A stretch of 64,000 nt of DNA from Nocardiopsis algeriensis (GTDB taxonomy: Bacteria > Actinomycetota > Actinomycetes > Streptosporangiales > Streptosporangiaceae). Under the pieces are notes generated by a model. It saw only the letters and a program-made list of their open reading frames with translations. It did no database searches and had not been told where the DNA came from. This document shows, piece by piece, positions 21,186 to 29,940 of the stretch. How positions within the stretch are numbered: the first letter of the stretch is position 1; every line of letters begins with the position of its first letter. The DNA lies in assembly GCF_014203695.1 (NCBI RefSeq), contig NZ_JACHJO010000010.1, positions 11,454-75,453 of the forward strand, written 5' to 3'. Position numbers and translations under genes: made by a program.

Positions 21186-22016
21186 TCAGGCCTTGGCCAG
21201 GGTTCCCAGGTACAGCTCGATCACGTTCGGGTCGTTCAGGAGTTCCGCGCCCGTACCCGTGTACGCGTTGCGGCCCTGGTCCAGCACGTAGCCCCGGTCG
21301 CAGATCTGCAGGCAGCGGCGGGCGTTCTGCTCCACCATGATCACCGAGACACCCGCCTCGTTGACCTGCTTCACCCGCTGGAAGACCTCTTCCTGGTAGA
21401 TCGGGGAGAGACCCGCCGTCGGCTCGTCCAGCAGCAGCACGGACGGGTCCATCATCAGGGCCCGCCCCATCGCCACCATCTGGCGCTCACCGCCCGACAG
21501 CGAGCCCGCCTTGGCCTTGCGGCGCCCGCCCAGCAGCGGGAACAGCTCCGCCACCACCGCGAACCGCTCCGCGAACGCCTTCGGCCGCAGGTACGCCCCC
21601 ATCTGGAGGTTCTCCTCGATGGTCAGCGAGGGGAACACGTTCCGCGTCTGCGGCACGTACCCCACCCCTCGCTCCACCAGGCCGTGCGCCGGCAGGCCCT
21701 TGATGCTCGCCCCCCGCAGCGTCAGCTCGCCCTCGCGCACCGGGATCAGGCCGAAGACCGTCTTGATCAGCGTCGACTTGCCCGCGCCGTTGGGGCCGAT
21801 GATCGCCACGACCTCGCCCTCGGTGAGCGTCAGCGTGCACCCGTTGAGGATGTTCACCCCGGGCACGTACCCCGCCACCAGCTCCTTGGCCAGCAGCAGG
21901 TGGTCGCCGGGGGAACCCGCCTCAGCGGGCTCGGCCACCGCCTGCTCTAGAAGCTCCTCGCGGTGCTCCTGGATCTCCTCCGCGGACTCCGCCCTCAGGC
22001 CCCCGTCCTCACTCAT
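21186..22016 (-). CDS. livF: Branched-chain amino acid ABC transporter ATP-binding protein LivF
   Basis: 276 aa from ATG 22016, which overlaps the end of livG and has GAGGAGG six bases upstream. Walker A GPNGAGKST, Q-loop near GVGYVPQTRNVFP, signature LSGGERQMVAMGRAL, Walker B LLLDEPTAGLSP. Lengths and motifs fit LivF. The N-terminal 45 residues are an acidic extension not needed for the fold. It is the last gene of the operon. Confidence 0.93.
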   Translation of the reverse strand: MSEDGGLRAESAEEIQEHREELLEQAVAEPAEAGSPGDHLLLAKELVAGYVPGVNILNGCTLTLTEGEVVAIIGPNGAGKSTLIKTVFGLIPVREGELTLRGASIKGLPAHGLVERGVGYVPQTRNVFPSLTIEENLQMGAYLRPKAFAERFAVVAELFPLLGGRRKAKAGSLSGGERQMVAMGRALMMDPSVLLLDEPTAGLSPIYQEEVFQRVKQVNEAGVSVIMVEQNARRCLQICDRGYVLDQGRNAYTGTGAELLNDPNVIELYLGTLAKA

Positions 22017-22851
22017 CGCCGTCCTCCTCACGGGCACCCAGGTAGGCGTCGATCACCTGCTGGTTCGAACGAATGTCGGACGGACGCCCCTCGGCGATCA
22101 CCTGACCCTGGGCCAGCACCACGATCCAGTCGCTGATGCCCATGATCACGTCCATGTCGTGCTCGACGAACAGCACCGTCTTGCCCTCGTCGCGCAACGA
22201 CGTGATGTGCCCCAGCAGCGACTGCACCAGCGCCGGGTTCACACCCGCCATCGGCTCATCCAGCATGATCGTGCTCGGGTCCGTCATCAGGGCGCGGGCC
22301 ATCTCCAGCAGCTTGCGCTGGCCGCCCGAGAGCGCACCCGCGATCTCGTCGCGCTTGTCGATCAGCTTGAACCGCTCCAGCAGCTCCAGTGCCCTCGCGG
22401 TGTTCTCCTTCTCCTGCGACTTCCACATCGGACGCAGGAACGCACCCGCCAGCCGCTCCCCCAGCTGCCCCTGGGCACCCAGCAGCATGTTGTCCAGCAC
22501 CGACATCCGCGTCAGCGCCTTCGTCAGCTGGAACGTGCGCACCATGCCGGCACGCGCCACCTGGTGCCCGCTCCTGCCGCCGATCTGCCGGCCGTCGAAC
22601 GACCACCGGCCCCTGTCCGCCCGGTCGAAGCCCGTCAGCAGGTTGAACAGCGTCGACTTTCCCGCGCCGTTCGGGCCGATCAGCGCCGTGATCGTCCCCC
22701 GCTGCACCTCCAGGTGCTCCACGTCCACAGCCGTCAGACCGCCGAAGGAGCGCCGCACGCCGTCGACCACCAGGATGGGGTCGGGCTTGGCACTGCCCGG
22801 CACCGCGTCCGCGGCCCCCATGCGGTCGACCACGGTCTCGTCACTTGACAT
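22009..22851 (-). CDS. livG: Branched-chain amino acid ABC transporter ATP-binding protein LivG
   Basis: 280 aa. Walker A GPNGAGKST, signature LSGGQRKLLEMARAL, Walker B TIMLDEPMAGVNP, H-loop VLFVEHDMDVIMG, with the LivG-type long helical insert (LGAQGQLGERLAGAFLRP). The start overlaps the livM stop by 11 bases and the end overlaps livF, indicating translational coupling along the operon. LivG and LivF form the ATPase pair for the LivH/LivM channel. Confidence 0.94.
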   Translation of the reverse strand: MSSDETVVDRMGAADAVPGSAKPDPILVVDGVRRSFGGLTAVDVEHLEVQRGTITALIGPNGAGKSTLFNLLTGFDRADRGRWSFDGRQIGGRSGHQVARAGMVRTFQLTKALTRMSVLDNMLLGAQGQLGERLAGAFLRPMWKSQEKENTARALELLERFKLIDKRDEIAGALSGGQRKLLEMARALMTDPSTIMLDEPMAGVNPALVQSLLGHITSLRDEGKTVLFVEHDMDVIMGISDWIVVLAQGQVIAEGRPSDIRSNQQVIDAYLGAREEDGDE

Positions 22852-23827
22852 TGATCAGCATCTCCTTGCGGTCGCCGATGATTCCCTGCGGCCTGAAGAC
22901 GATGAGCAGCACCAGCATCAGGCCCGCGAAGGCCAGCTGGATCGCTCCGTAGTCCGGACCGTCCAGGAAGGGCAGCAGACCCAGGTTCCCCAGCCCCCGG
23001 AGCACACCGTCGGTGAAGCTCATCAGGAACCAGAAGATCATCGAGCCCAGCACCGGCCCGAACACCCGTCCCGCACCGCCCAGCAGCAGGATCACCCACA
23101 GGAAGAACGTCACCTGCGGCTTGAACTGGTCCGCCTGGATCGCCGCCTGGTAGACCGCCATCATGCAGCCCGCCAGCGCGCCGATCAGGCCGCCCAGCAC
23201 CAGCGCCTGCATCTTGTAGGCGAACACGTTCTTGCCCAGGCTGCGGGCCGCGTCCTCGTCCTCCCGGATGCCCTTGATCACACGCCCCCACGGGCTGTGG
23301 GTCAACATCCAGGTCAGGCCCGCCATCAGCAGCACCAGGCCCCACGTCGTCACCATCACCCACAGGTGGCTGGCGTTGTAGGACAGCATCCCCACCCCGT
23401 AGGTCCCGGGCGGGATCGGGTTCAGGGCCCGGAAGTCGCCGGCCAGGTTCTGCAGGCCGTAGACGCCGCCGGTCAGCGGTTCGGCGAAACCCGACCGGTA
23501 CACGAGCCGGATCACCTCCGCCGCCGCGATCGTCGTGATCGCCAGGTAGTCCTCGCGCAGGCGCAGCGTCGGAATACCCAGCAGCAGCGCCAGGACCAGC
23601 GCGCACAGCAGCCCCACACCGAAGCCCACCGCCAGCGGAAGGTCGAACACCGCCACGCTGATACCCACGCCGTAGGCGCCCACCAGCATGAACCCGACCT
23701 GGCCGAAGTTCAGCAGGCCCGTGTAGCCGAAGTGGAGGTTGAGGCCGATGGCGGCGAGGGCGTAGATCGCGGCGACCGGGCCCAGGGCCGACCGCATGGA
23801 CTCGGCAAGGATCGAAAGTATGTCCAT
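22841..23827 (-). CDS. livM: Branched-chain amino acid ABC transporter permease LivM
   Basis: 328 aa with eight or more hydrophobic helices. Family motifs: LNLHFGYTGLLNFGQVGFMLVG near residue 30, RLREDYLAITTIAAAEVIRL, and GRVIKGIREDEDAARSLGKN, the cytoplasmic coupling loop. The C-terminus ends IVFRPQGIIGDRKEML. It is 12 bases downstream of livH and overlaps livG. Confidence 0.94.
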   Translation of the reverse strand: MDILSILAESMRSALGPVAAIYALAAIGLNLHFGYTGLLNFGQVGFMLVGAYGVGISVAVFDLPLAVGFGVGLLCALVLALLLGIPTLRLREDYLAITTIAAAEVIRLVYRSGFAEPLTGGVYGLQNLAGDFRALNPIPPGTYGVGMLSYNASHLWVMVTTWGLVLLMAGLTWMLTHSPWGRVIKGIREDEDAARSLGKNVFAYKMQALVLGGLIGALAGCMMAVYQAAIQADQFKPQVTFFLWVILLLGGAGRVFGPVLGSMIFWFLMSFTDGVLRGLGNLGLLPFLDGPDYGAIQLAFAGLMLVLLIVFRPQGIIGDRKEMLINVK

Positions 23828-23839
23828 CGTCAGTTGCTC

Positions 23840-25408
23840 CTAGCCCACCCGCTCGCGCTGACCGAGCAGGCCCTGGGGCCTGACCAGCAGCATGAGAATC
23901 ATCAGGATCAGGGCCCACGCCTGCATGAACTGCGACGGGAACCAGAGAGTGGACAGCATCGCCACCAGGCCGACCGCAATGCCGCCGGCCATCGCTCCGT
24001 AGGCCGTCCCCAGACCGCCCAGGATGACCGCCGCGAACATCATCAGCAGCAGACGGAAGCCCATCTCGTACTCGACCACCTGGTTGAGGCCGTAGAGCAC
24101 ACCGCCCAGCGCCGCCAGACCGCCGCCCAGGCCCCACACGTAGAGCGTCACCCGGTCCACGTCGATACCCGACGACTCCGCCAGGTCGCGGTTGTCCGAC
24201 ACCGCGCGCATCGCCTTGCCGATGCGGGTGAACTGCAGCAGGCAGGCCACCCCCACCAGCACCACGACCGCCACCGCCATGACCACCAGGTCGCGCGGCG
24301 GCATCGAGATCGGCCCGAAGTTCACCATCTCCTGGATCTGGAAGCCCGGGTAGCGGCTGCGGCCCGAACCGAAGACCACCAGGATCACGTGCCGCAGGAC
24401 CAGGGCCAGGCCGATCGAGACGATGAACATCTGGATCAGCGCCACGTTGCGGCCGCGCAGCGGTCGCCAGATGTAGCGCTCCATGCACCCGCCCAGGACC
24501 GCGCCCATCAGGACCGCGAGCACCGCGGCCATCCAGAGCGGGACCTGCCAGCCGACCGAGTCGCCCAGTACGCCCAGGACGGTCGCCAGCACGATGCCGG
24601 CGAGGATCGCCGACCACTGGATCGCGATCAGCGCGCCCCGGCCCAGCCTCGTCTCGAGGAGGGCGCCGGCGAGTACCGCCGCGCCCAGGCCCGCGAAGAT
24701 CGCCAGCAGGGAGTTGCCCAGGCCCGCGGCACCGCTGCTGAACACCAGGGCCGCCATCGCACCGAAGGTCACCATGTCGCCGTGGGCGAAGTTGATCAGC
24801 TTCGTCGTACCGAAGATCAGGGACAGACCGATGGCCGACACCGCGATCACCAGGCCGAACAGGAGACCTGCCGCGACCAGCTGGAGGACGCGCTCACCGA
24901 AGGAGGCGCTGCTGTCCACCCCGACCGCGATCTCCCCCTCCTCGGCGGGAGCTGCCCCGTCGGAGCCGGACTCCTCCGTCGCATCCTCCGACGGCGAGGC
25001 GGAGCTGTCGTCTCCGGTGGCCCCTGGGGCTTCCAGAGCGATGATGAGGGGACGGCGGTCTCCCGCCTCGACCTCCACCTCGCTCTCCCCACCCGCCACG
25101 ATGGCGGTCTCTCTCACGACGAATTCGCTGGGGACGGACTCCTGGTCCACCACGACGCGGTAGGTGCCCGGTCCGGGCAGCTCCACTTCCCAATTTCCAT
25201 CAGGGTCGGTCTCGGCAGCACCGATCTCGTCCTCATCCTCGAACACGGTGATCGTGATGCCTTCGACACCCTGATCCCGGTCGCCCGGATGGCGGATCTG
25301 ACCGTGCAGCGCCTCACCGCCCTGTTCGTCCGCCGTCGCCGCCGGCCCAGGGATCACCAGGATGGCGGTGATCAGGGCGAGCAGCACGGTCACGAGGCGT
25401 GTGCGCAC
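23840..25408 (-). CDS. livH: LivH-type permease fused to a secreted N-terminal domain
   Basis: 522 aa from GTG 25408, with AAGGAG five bases upstream. The C-terminal 330 residues are a LivH permease (SLIFGTTKLINFAHGDMVTF, GKAMRAVSDNRDLAESSGID, MLLVRPQGLLGQ). Ahead of it sit a signal-peptide-like segment (LVTVLLALITAILVIPGPAATA) and about 150 outward-facing residues containing a beta-sandwich of the carboxypeptidase-regulatory/Cna-B type (GITITVFEDEDEIG, TDPDGNWEVELPGPGTYRVVVD). An acidic Ser/Glu-rich linker then leads to the first permease helix. Standard LivH is about 300 aa. First gene of the operon. Confidence 0.9.
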   Translation of the reverse strand: MRTRLVTVLLALITAILVIPGPAATADEQGGEALHGQIRHPGDRDQGVEGITITVFEDEDEIGAAETDPDGNWEVELPGPGTYRVVVDQESVPSEFVVRETAIVAGGESEVEVEAGDRRPLIIALEAPGATGDDSSASPSEDATEESGSDGAAPAEEGEIAVGVDSSASFGERVLQLVAAGLLFGLVIAVSAIGLSLIFGTTKLINFAHGDMVTFGAMAALVFSSGAAGLGNSLLAIFAGLGAAVLAGALLETRLGRGALIAIQWSAILAGIVLATVLGVLGDSVGWQVPLWMAAVLAVLMGAVLGGCMERYIWRPLRGRNVALIQMFIVSIGLALVLRHVILVVFGSGRSRYPGFQIQEMVNFGPISMPPRDLVVMAVAVVVLVGVACLLQFTRIGKAMRAVSDNRDLAESSGIDVDRVTLYVWGLGGGLAALGGVLYGLNQVVEYEMGFRLLLMMFAAVILGGLGTAYGAMAGGIAVGLVAMLSTLWFPSQFMQAWALILMILMLLVRPQGLLGQRERVG

Positions 25409-25489
25409 GCGCGCTCCTTGCGCATCTGAGGGGTAGCGGCACCGTATGCGCGCATTCGGCACCACTGTCCATTGCTGTTCGGTGCGGCG

Positions 25490-25519
25490 AGTTTAGCCCG
25501 GTTTAGGCAGGTCGTTCAG
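25490..25519 (-). promoter_or_regulatory. Probable promoter of the livHMGF operon
   Basis: On the minus strand CTGAAC (25514-25519) is followed after 18 bases by TAAACT (25490-25495), a reasonable housekeeping promoter. The transcript would have an approximately 75-base leader before livH. Confidence 0.55.
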
Positions 25520-25529
25520 CTTCGCTTAA

Positions 25530-25539
25530 GTCACGTGAC
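25530..25539. promoter_or_regulatory. Perfect palindrome GTCACGTGAC beside the liv promoter
   Basis: A 10-base perfect palindrome centred 15 bases upstream of the proposed -35 box, in the position expected for an activator or repressor site. Confidence 0.5.
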
Positions 25540-25560
25540 CCAACTGTCATCGCGGCGTGC

Positions 25561-25619
25561 GGAAATGAGATCCAACCGTCACTCCAGGTGGGTTGACCCT
25601 GGACGGTTGTCTCATTTCC
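25561..25619. repeat. Long interrupted inverted repeat upstream of livH
   Basis: GGAAATGAGA and CAACCGTC at 25561-25580 are mirrored by GACGGTTG and TCTCATTTCC at 25602-25619, with a nested CCAGG/CCTGG inner stem (25584-25588 with 25598-25602). It could form a 20-bp-class hairpin or bind a dimeric regulator. It is AT-richer than its surroundings and is not followed by a U-tract. Confidence 0.7.
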
Positions 25620-25753
25620 GTCCCGGCGGCTGCACGATGTGCACCCTCTCGACACCTCTTCCGTGGCAGAACGCAGGAAGTCCGCGCGCGGCGGAGCGGC
25701 CGCGGCAAGGCGTCGGACGGAGAAGGGTGCGGGCGGGGCGGAGGCGGACATGG
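25620..25753. other. Intergenic stretch between the inverted repeat and the pdtaR terminator
   Basis: About 130 bases with no gene or clear signal. With the parts above it completes the 427-base gap between pdtaR and livH. Confidence 0.4.
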
Positions 25754-25784
25754 AAAAGGGACCGCATCCGGAGGGTGCGGCCCC
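25754..25784 (-). terminator. Intrinsic terminator of pdtaR
   Basis: On the minus strand GGGGCCGCACCC pairs with the GATGCGGTCCC arm around a 4-base TCCG loop and is followed by TTTT (plus-strand aaaa 25754-25757). It lies about 50 bases after the stop. Confidence 0.85.
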
Positions 25785-25835
25785 GTGGAGTTCAGTTCCG
25801 CCGGAACAGCTGCGTCAGTCCTGCCGGCGATCGCC

Positions 25836-26429
25836 CTAGAACTGTTTCCCGCCGAGCGTCTCCACAACGGTCTCGGCCACTTTGCGCATGGTCAGGCGGC
25901 GGTCCATGGAGTTCTTCTGGATCCAGCGGAACGCCTCGGGCTCGCTCATCCCGTGGCGGCTCTGCAGCAGCCCTTTGGCCTGCTCGACCAGCTTGCGCGT
26001 CTCCAGGCGGTCCTGGAGGTTGCCGACCTCGGCCTCCAGTGCGGCGAGTTCGGCGTAGCGGGAGGTGGCCATCTCGATGGCGGGCACCAGGTCCGACTTG
26101 CTGAAGGGCTTGACCAGGTAGGCCATGGCACCGGCCTCGCGCGCCCGCTCGACCAGCTCGCGCTGGGAGAAGGCGGTCAGGATCACGACGGGGGCGATCC
26201 GCTCGGCGGCGATCCGCTCGGCGGCGGACAGGCCGTCGAGTACGGGCATCTTGATGTCGGTGATCACCAGGTCGGGTCTGAGCTCCTGGGCGAGCCGGAT
26301 GACCGTCTCCCCGTCCCCGGCCTCTCCCACGACGGCATAGCCGTCCTCCTCAAGCATCTCCTTGAGGTCCAGGCGGATCAGGGCCTCGTCTTCCGCGATC
26401 ACCACGCGGCTCTGCGTCCTCGTCGTCAC
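25836..26429 (-). CDS. pdtaR: Two-component response regulator with ANTAR RNA-binding domain (PdtaR-like)
   Basis: 197 aa from GTG 26429. A receiver domain (VVIAEDEALIRLDLKEMLEE, phospho-acceptor Asp in LVITDIKMPVLDG, conserved Lys in YLVKPF) is joined by a coiled helix to a C-terminal ANTAR domain (DRLETRKLVEQAKGLLQSR, then EPEAFRWIQKNSMDRRLTMRKVA). Phosphorylation would promote dimerisation and binding to paired RNA hairpins that act as antiterminators. The partner kinase PdtaS is not in this window. No clear ribosome site is visible. Confidence 0.93.
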   Translation of the reverse strand: MTTRTQSRVVIAEDEALIRLDLKEMLEEDGYAVVGEAGDGETVIRLAQELRPDLVITDIKMPVLDGLSAAERIAAERIAPVVILTAFSQRELVERAREAGAMAYLVKPFSKSDLVPAIEMATSRYAELAALEAEVGNLQDRLETRKLVEQAKGLLQSRHGMSEPEAFRWIQKNSMDRRLTMRKVAETVVETLGGKQF

Positions 26430-26575
26430 GTAGATGAGGTTACCGAGATCCGCTAGGATGGCGGGCGTCGGGACCTGCTCTGCGCGCCAATCGTGACATC
26501 ACTGTTGGCCGCTCGCAGCCACTCCGGACAGCCAGGGGCACCCCTGAGCGAAAAAATCGGACATATGCACTAAAT

Positions 26576-26648
26576 GCCCCGATAGCCCAACGGAAGAGGC
26601 AATGGTTTCAAAGTCCATAAAGTGTGGGTTCGAGTCCCACTCGGGGTA
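26576..26648 (+). tRNA. tRNA with anticodon CAA, class I fold (annotated as tRNA-Leu)
   Basis: 73 bases. Acceptor stem 26576-26582 with 26641-26647 (G-U at the first pair), discriminator A 26648. D-arm 26585-26600 with a 3-bp stem and GG in the loop. Anticodon stem 26602-26606 with 26614-26618, closing pair U-U. Loop UUCAAAG gives anticodon CAA (26609-26611), reading UUG. The variable loop has only five bases, and the T-arm 26624-26640 is perfect with TTCGAGT. The CCA end is not encoded. Bacterial leucine tRNAs normally have a long variable arm, so the identity is uncertain. A terminator follows. Confidence 0.85.
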
Positions 26649-26658
26649 CTGAAGACGA

Positions 26659-26682
26659 AAAGCCGCCCGATGAGGCGGCTTT
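26659..26682 (+). terminator. Intrinsic terminator after the tRNA gene
   Basis: AAAGCCGCC (26659-26667) pairs with GGCGGCTTT (26674-26682), loop CGATGA, followed by TTCG-type sequence. It lies 10 bases after the tRNA. Confidence 0.85.
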
Positions 26683-27191
26683 CGTCATTCCCGGCATGTG
26701 CTCATGTGGCACGGAGTGCCCGTGGCTGCAGCCCGGGCTCGGCGCCACCGCGCGGTTCTGCCGAGCCGTGCCGAGGAAAGGGTCCGGGGCGCTCCCGTCC
26801 GACCCTCCCGGACTCCTGGCGGCCCGGGAGGCCGGCGAGCGCATCTCGGCCCTCGACCGGTTCGGGCCCCCTCGCGAGAGCCGTGCCGCGTCCCGCTCCC
26901 CTGCCGCGGCATCGCTGCCGCCTCCGCCGCGGCGGGGATGCTGCGGCACGGAGGGCAGGGCTTCCCCGGCCCGGCCACCGGGGGATCGGGCAGACAGGCC
27001 GAAACCTCCGGGGCCCCTTGGACCACCCGGCTGGATATAGCCCTTTTGTCGCTTTCTCCCGGCGGCGAGCGGGCTGAACCGATCACATCCCGGCCACAAC
27101 CTGAGTACAACCCGACGGTTCGGGCGCTCCCGCCGCCGGGTGTCCCCGATCCTTGAAGATCAAAGACGAGTTCTCAGGAGAGGAGCGGCAG
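26683..27191. other. 509-base gap without a recognisable gene
   Basis: Open frames exist on both strands but all read as Pro/Arg/Gly/Ala low-complexity protein without ribosome sites or conserved patterns. No hairpin followed by a T-run and no promoter pair stood out. The right end is the leader of the DUF1266 gene. Confidence 0.5.
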
Positions 27192-28166
27192 GTGCTGACC
27201 GCTGTGGCCGGGATCTTCGGCGCGCTGGTGATCGGCGCCTGGGTCGTCGTGGCCTGGGGGTCGGGACGTCGCCAGCCGTGGCTGCTGGCGCCCCTCGCGC
27301 TGCTCGTCGTCCTCCTCGTCGTCATGGACATGCCCGGCTGGTCGTTCCTGCCGGCGGTGGCACTGGTGGCGGGGACGTTCACCGAACTGGTGCTCGGGGT
27401 CCGGGAGTCGCCCGCGGTACGCACCAAGGACCCCGACGCGCCGCTCAGCACCGAGCGGTGGGCCGCCGCGGTGGCGGCGCCGTTCCGGGTGGCGCTGGCC
27501 GAACCCTGGGACGTGGTGGCGCAGCGGACGCTGCGGCGCCGCTATCGGCGCATGCTCGAACACCAGTGGCAGGTGACCGACCGCGAATCCCTGGTGGCGG
27601 CGTTCGAGGCGCACGTCGAGGAGCTGCGTACGGGCTCGACGCTGGACCTGGTGGTGGACCTGGGCGCGGGGATCGCCCGGTCGCGCCTGCCCCGCGAGGA
27701 GGGCGGGATGGACACCGGCGAGCAGGTCCGGCTGACGCCCGAGCAGGTCGAGCGGCTGCGTGAGGTCACCGGGGCGGTCGAGGGCGACGAGACGGTGATC
27801 ATCGGGGCGTACCAGTGGTGGCGCTCGGTCCACGCGATCCGGTTGGTGTGCGCGGGGGCGTCCCTGGACTGGCTGAGTCCGGTGGAGACGCAGACGATGC
27901 TGCGGCGGGTGGCCTCGGACCTGCAGCGGCGGTACGCCTCGTGGCAGCAGCTGTCGACGGCGTTCCACGCGGGGTACCTGCTGTGGCCGAACCGGGCCGC
28001 GGGGGACGAGGACGGCGGCACGGACCGGGTGTGGACGGCGCTGGGGCTGCTGACGGAGGATCCGCGCAGCCCGTGGAACCTGCTGCCCTGGGACATGCCG
28101 TTGGAGCGGGTGCTCCCCGAGGGCGGGACGCCCGGCGGCCAGGAGCAGCAGGAGAGCCGCAGCTGA
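27192..28166 (+). CDS. Membrane-anchored DUF1266 protein
   Basis: 324 aa from GTG 27192, with AGGAG six bases upstream; TTG 27153 would add 13 residues. Two or three N-terminal membrane helices ([38 protein letters not shown], then a helix to ELVLGV) anchor a cytoplasmic domain. The C-terminal part has [21 protein letters not shown], then [22 protein letters not shown], the Trp/Arg-rich pattern of DUF1266. That family is of unknown function. The gene is flanked by the tRNA and, convergently, pyk. Confidence 0.8.
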   Translation: MLTAVAGIFGALVIGAWVVVAWGSGRRQPWLLAPLALLVVLLVVMDMPGWSFLPAVALVAGTFTELVLGVRESPAVRTKDPDAPLSTERWAAAVAAPFRVALAEPWDVVAQRTLRRRYRRMLEHQWQVTDRESLVAAFEAHVEELRTGSTLDLVVDLGAGIARSRLPREEGGMDTGEQVRLTPEQVERLREVTGAVEGDETVIIGAYQWWRSVHAIRLVCAGASLDWLSPVETQTMLRRVASDLQRRYASWQQLSTAFHAGYLLWPNRAAGDEDGGTDRVWTALGLLTEDPRSPWNLLPWDMPLERVLPEGGTPGGQEQQESRS

Positions 28167-28314
28167 TTCCTCCGGCGGCGTTCGCGGCCGGAGCGCGGGG
28201 CGGGGCGTCCGACCGGCCCGGAGAAGACATCGGCCGCATCCGGTACCGATCCGGGGGCGGCGCGGCTCATACGCCGGTTCCTCTCCGGATCGGACCTGAT
28301 GCGGCACGTCTGGT

Positions 28315-28331
28315 GGCGCCTGCGAGGCGCC
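28315..28331 (-). terminator. Short hairpin at the end of pyk
   Basis: GGCGCCT and AGGCGCC form a 7-bp stem with a 3-base loop directly after the pyk stop. It has no U-tract. Confidence 0.4.
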
Positions 28332-28338
28332 GGGTTCC

Positions 28339-29772
28339 TCAGTTGTTGTTCAGGGCGACGGCGTCGCCGAGGCGGTGGACCCGCAGGAAGTTGGTGGAAC
28401 CGGTGGTTCCGGGCGGGCTGCCCGCGACGATGACGACCTTGTCGCCCTTGGCGTAGTCGCCGAGCTGGAGTAGCTCGCTCTCGACCTGGCGGACCATGTC
28501 GTCGGTGTTGTCGACCCAGGGGACGAGGTTGGTCTCGACGCCCCAGGTGAGGGAGAGCCGGCCGCGGGTGGCGTGCTCGGTGGTGAAGGCCATCAGCGGA
28601 ATGGGCGAGCGGTAGCGGGCCAGGCGGCGGGCGGTCTCGCCGGACATGGTGAAGGCGACGAGGGCCTTGGCGCCGACGGTGGCGCCGATCTCGGCCGCCG
28701 CCCGGGCGATGGCTCCACCGGTGGTCTCGGGCACCCGGTTGAGGATGTGCGAGGCGCGCAGGGACTCCTGCTCGGCGGCACCGATGATGCGGGCCATGGT
28801 CTCGACGGTCTCGACCGGATACTTTCCGACACTGGTCTCGCCGGAGAGCATGACGGCGTCGGCTCCGTCGAGGACGGCGTTGGCGACGTCGGAGGCCTCG
28901 GCCCGCGTGGGTCGGGGCGCGCCGATCATGGATTCGAGCATCTGGGTGGCGACGATGACCGGCTTGGCCTTGTCGCGGCAGCGCTCGACGGCGCGCTTCT
29001 GGACCATGGGGACGTTCTCCAGGGGGAGTTCGACACCGAGGTCGCCGCGGGCGACCATGACCGCGTCGAAGACCTCGATGATGTCCTGGAGGCGCTCCAC
29101 CGCCTGGGGCTTCTCGATCTTGGCGATGAGGGGGACGGTGACGCCCTCCTCGTCCATGATGCGGTGGCACTCCTCGGCGTCCGCGGGGCTGCGGACGAAG
29201 GAGAGGGCGACCATGTCGACGCCGTTGCGCAGGGCCCAGCGGAGGTCTTCCTCGTCCTTGTCCGTGAGCGCGGGAACGCTGACGGCGACGCCGGGAAGGT
29301 TGAGTCCCTTGTGGTTGGAGACGGTCCCGCCGAAGATGACGCGGGTGTGGACGTCCGTACTGGTGGTCTTGGTGCACTCCAGTGCGAGGCGGCCGTCGTC
29401 GATGAGGACGCGGTCACCGGGGCGGACGTCGCCGGGAAGTCCCTTGTAGGTGGTGGAGACCCGCGTGGCGTCGCCGGGGACGTCGTCGACGGTGATGGTG
29501 AATTCGTCGCCGACGTTGAGTTCGACGGGGCCTTCGGCGAAGGTGCCGACCCGGATCTTGGGTCCTTGGAGGTCGGCGAGGACACCTACGGCGCGTCCGG
29601 ACTCCTCGGCGGCGGCTCGCAGGGCGGCGAGGTTCGCGCTGTGGTCGTCGTGGGTTCCGTGGCTGAGGTTGAGTCTGGCGACATCCAGTCCGGCGTCGAC
29701 GAGCTTGCGGAGGATCTCCGGGCTCGAGGTTGCGGGACCGAGGGTCGCGACGATCTTTGCTCGACGTGTCAC
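28339..29772 (-). CDS. pyk: Pyruvate kinase
   Basis: 477 aa from GTG 29772 ([19 protein letters not shown]), the usual family start; GTG 29781 would add three residues. Transfers phosphate from phosphoenolpyruvate to ADP. Key motifs: [33 protein letters not shown] with the catalytic Lys, [11 protein letters not shown], and [20 protein letters not shown]. The C-terminal allosteric domain is complete. Monocistronic, convergent with the DUF1266 gene. Confidence 0.96.
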   Translation of the reverse strand: MTRRAKIVATLGPATSSPEILRKLVDAGLDVARLNLSHGTHDDHSANLAALRAAAEESGRAVGVLADLQGPKIRVGTFAEGPVELNVGDEFTITVDDVPGDATRVSTTYKGLPGDVRPGDRVLIDDGRLALECTKTTSTDVHTRVIFGGTVSNHKGLNLPGVAVSVPALTDKDEEDLRWALRNGVDMVALSFVRSPADAEECHRIMDEEGVTVPLIAKIEKPQAVERLQDIIEVFDAVMVARGDLGVELPLENVPMVQKRAVERCRDKAKPVIVATQMLESMIGAPRPTRAEASDVANAVLDGADAVMLSGETSVGKYPVETVETMARIIGAAEQESLRASHILNRVPETTGGAIARAAAEIGATVGAKALVAFTMSGETARRLARYRSPIPLMAFTTEHATRGRLSLTWGVETNLVPWVDNTDDMVRQVESELLQLGDYAKGDKVVIVAGSPPGTTGSTNFLRVHRLGDAVALNNN

Positions 29773-29940
29773 GCGTAACACTCTAGAGCTTCTGCGGGAT
29801 GCATTGGTCTAAACCAGGTTGCGAACGGACGTATCTCAGGCTGCGGGAAGCCGAACGGGAACTGTGCACGGATGTGTGGCGCGGGAGCGGGTCCCGGGAC
29901 GGCGGAACCGGCGTGTCGGACTGTTGTGTTCCTTTTCGGT

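Noticed and set aside
26624-27110. Open frames on both strands after the tRNA
   Set aside because: None has a ribosome site or recognisable protein pattern. Some run through the tRNA itself.
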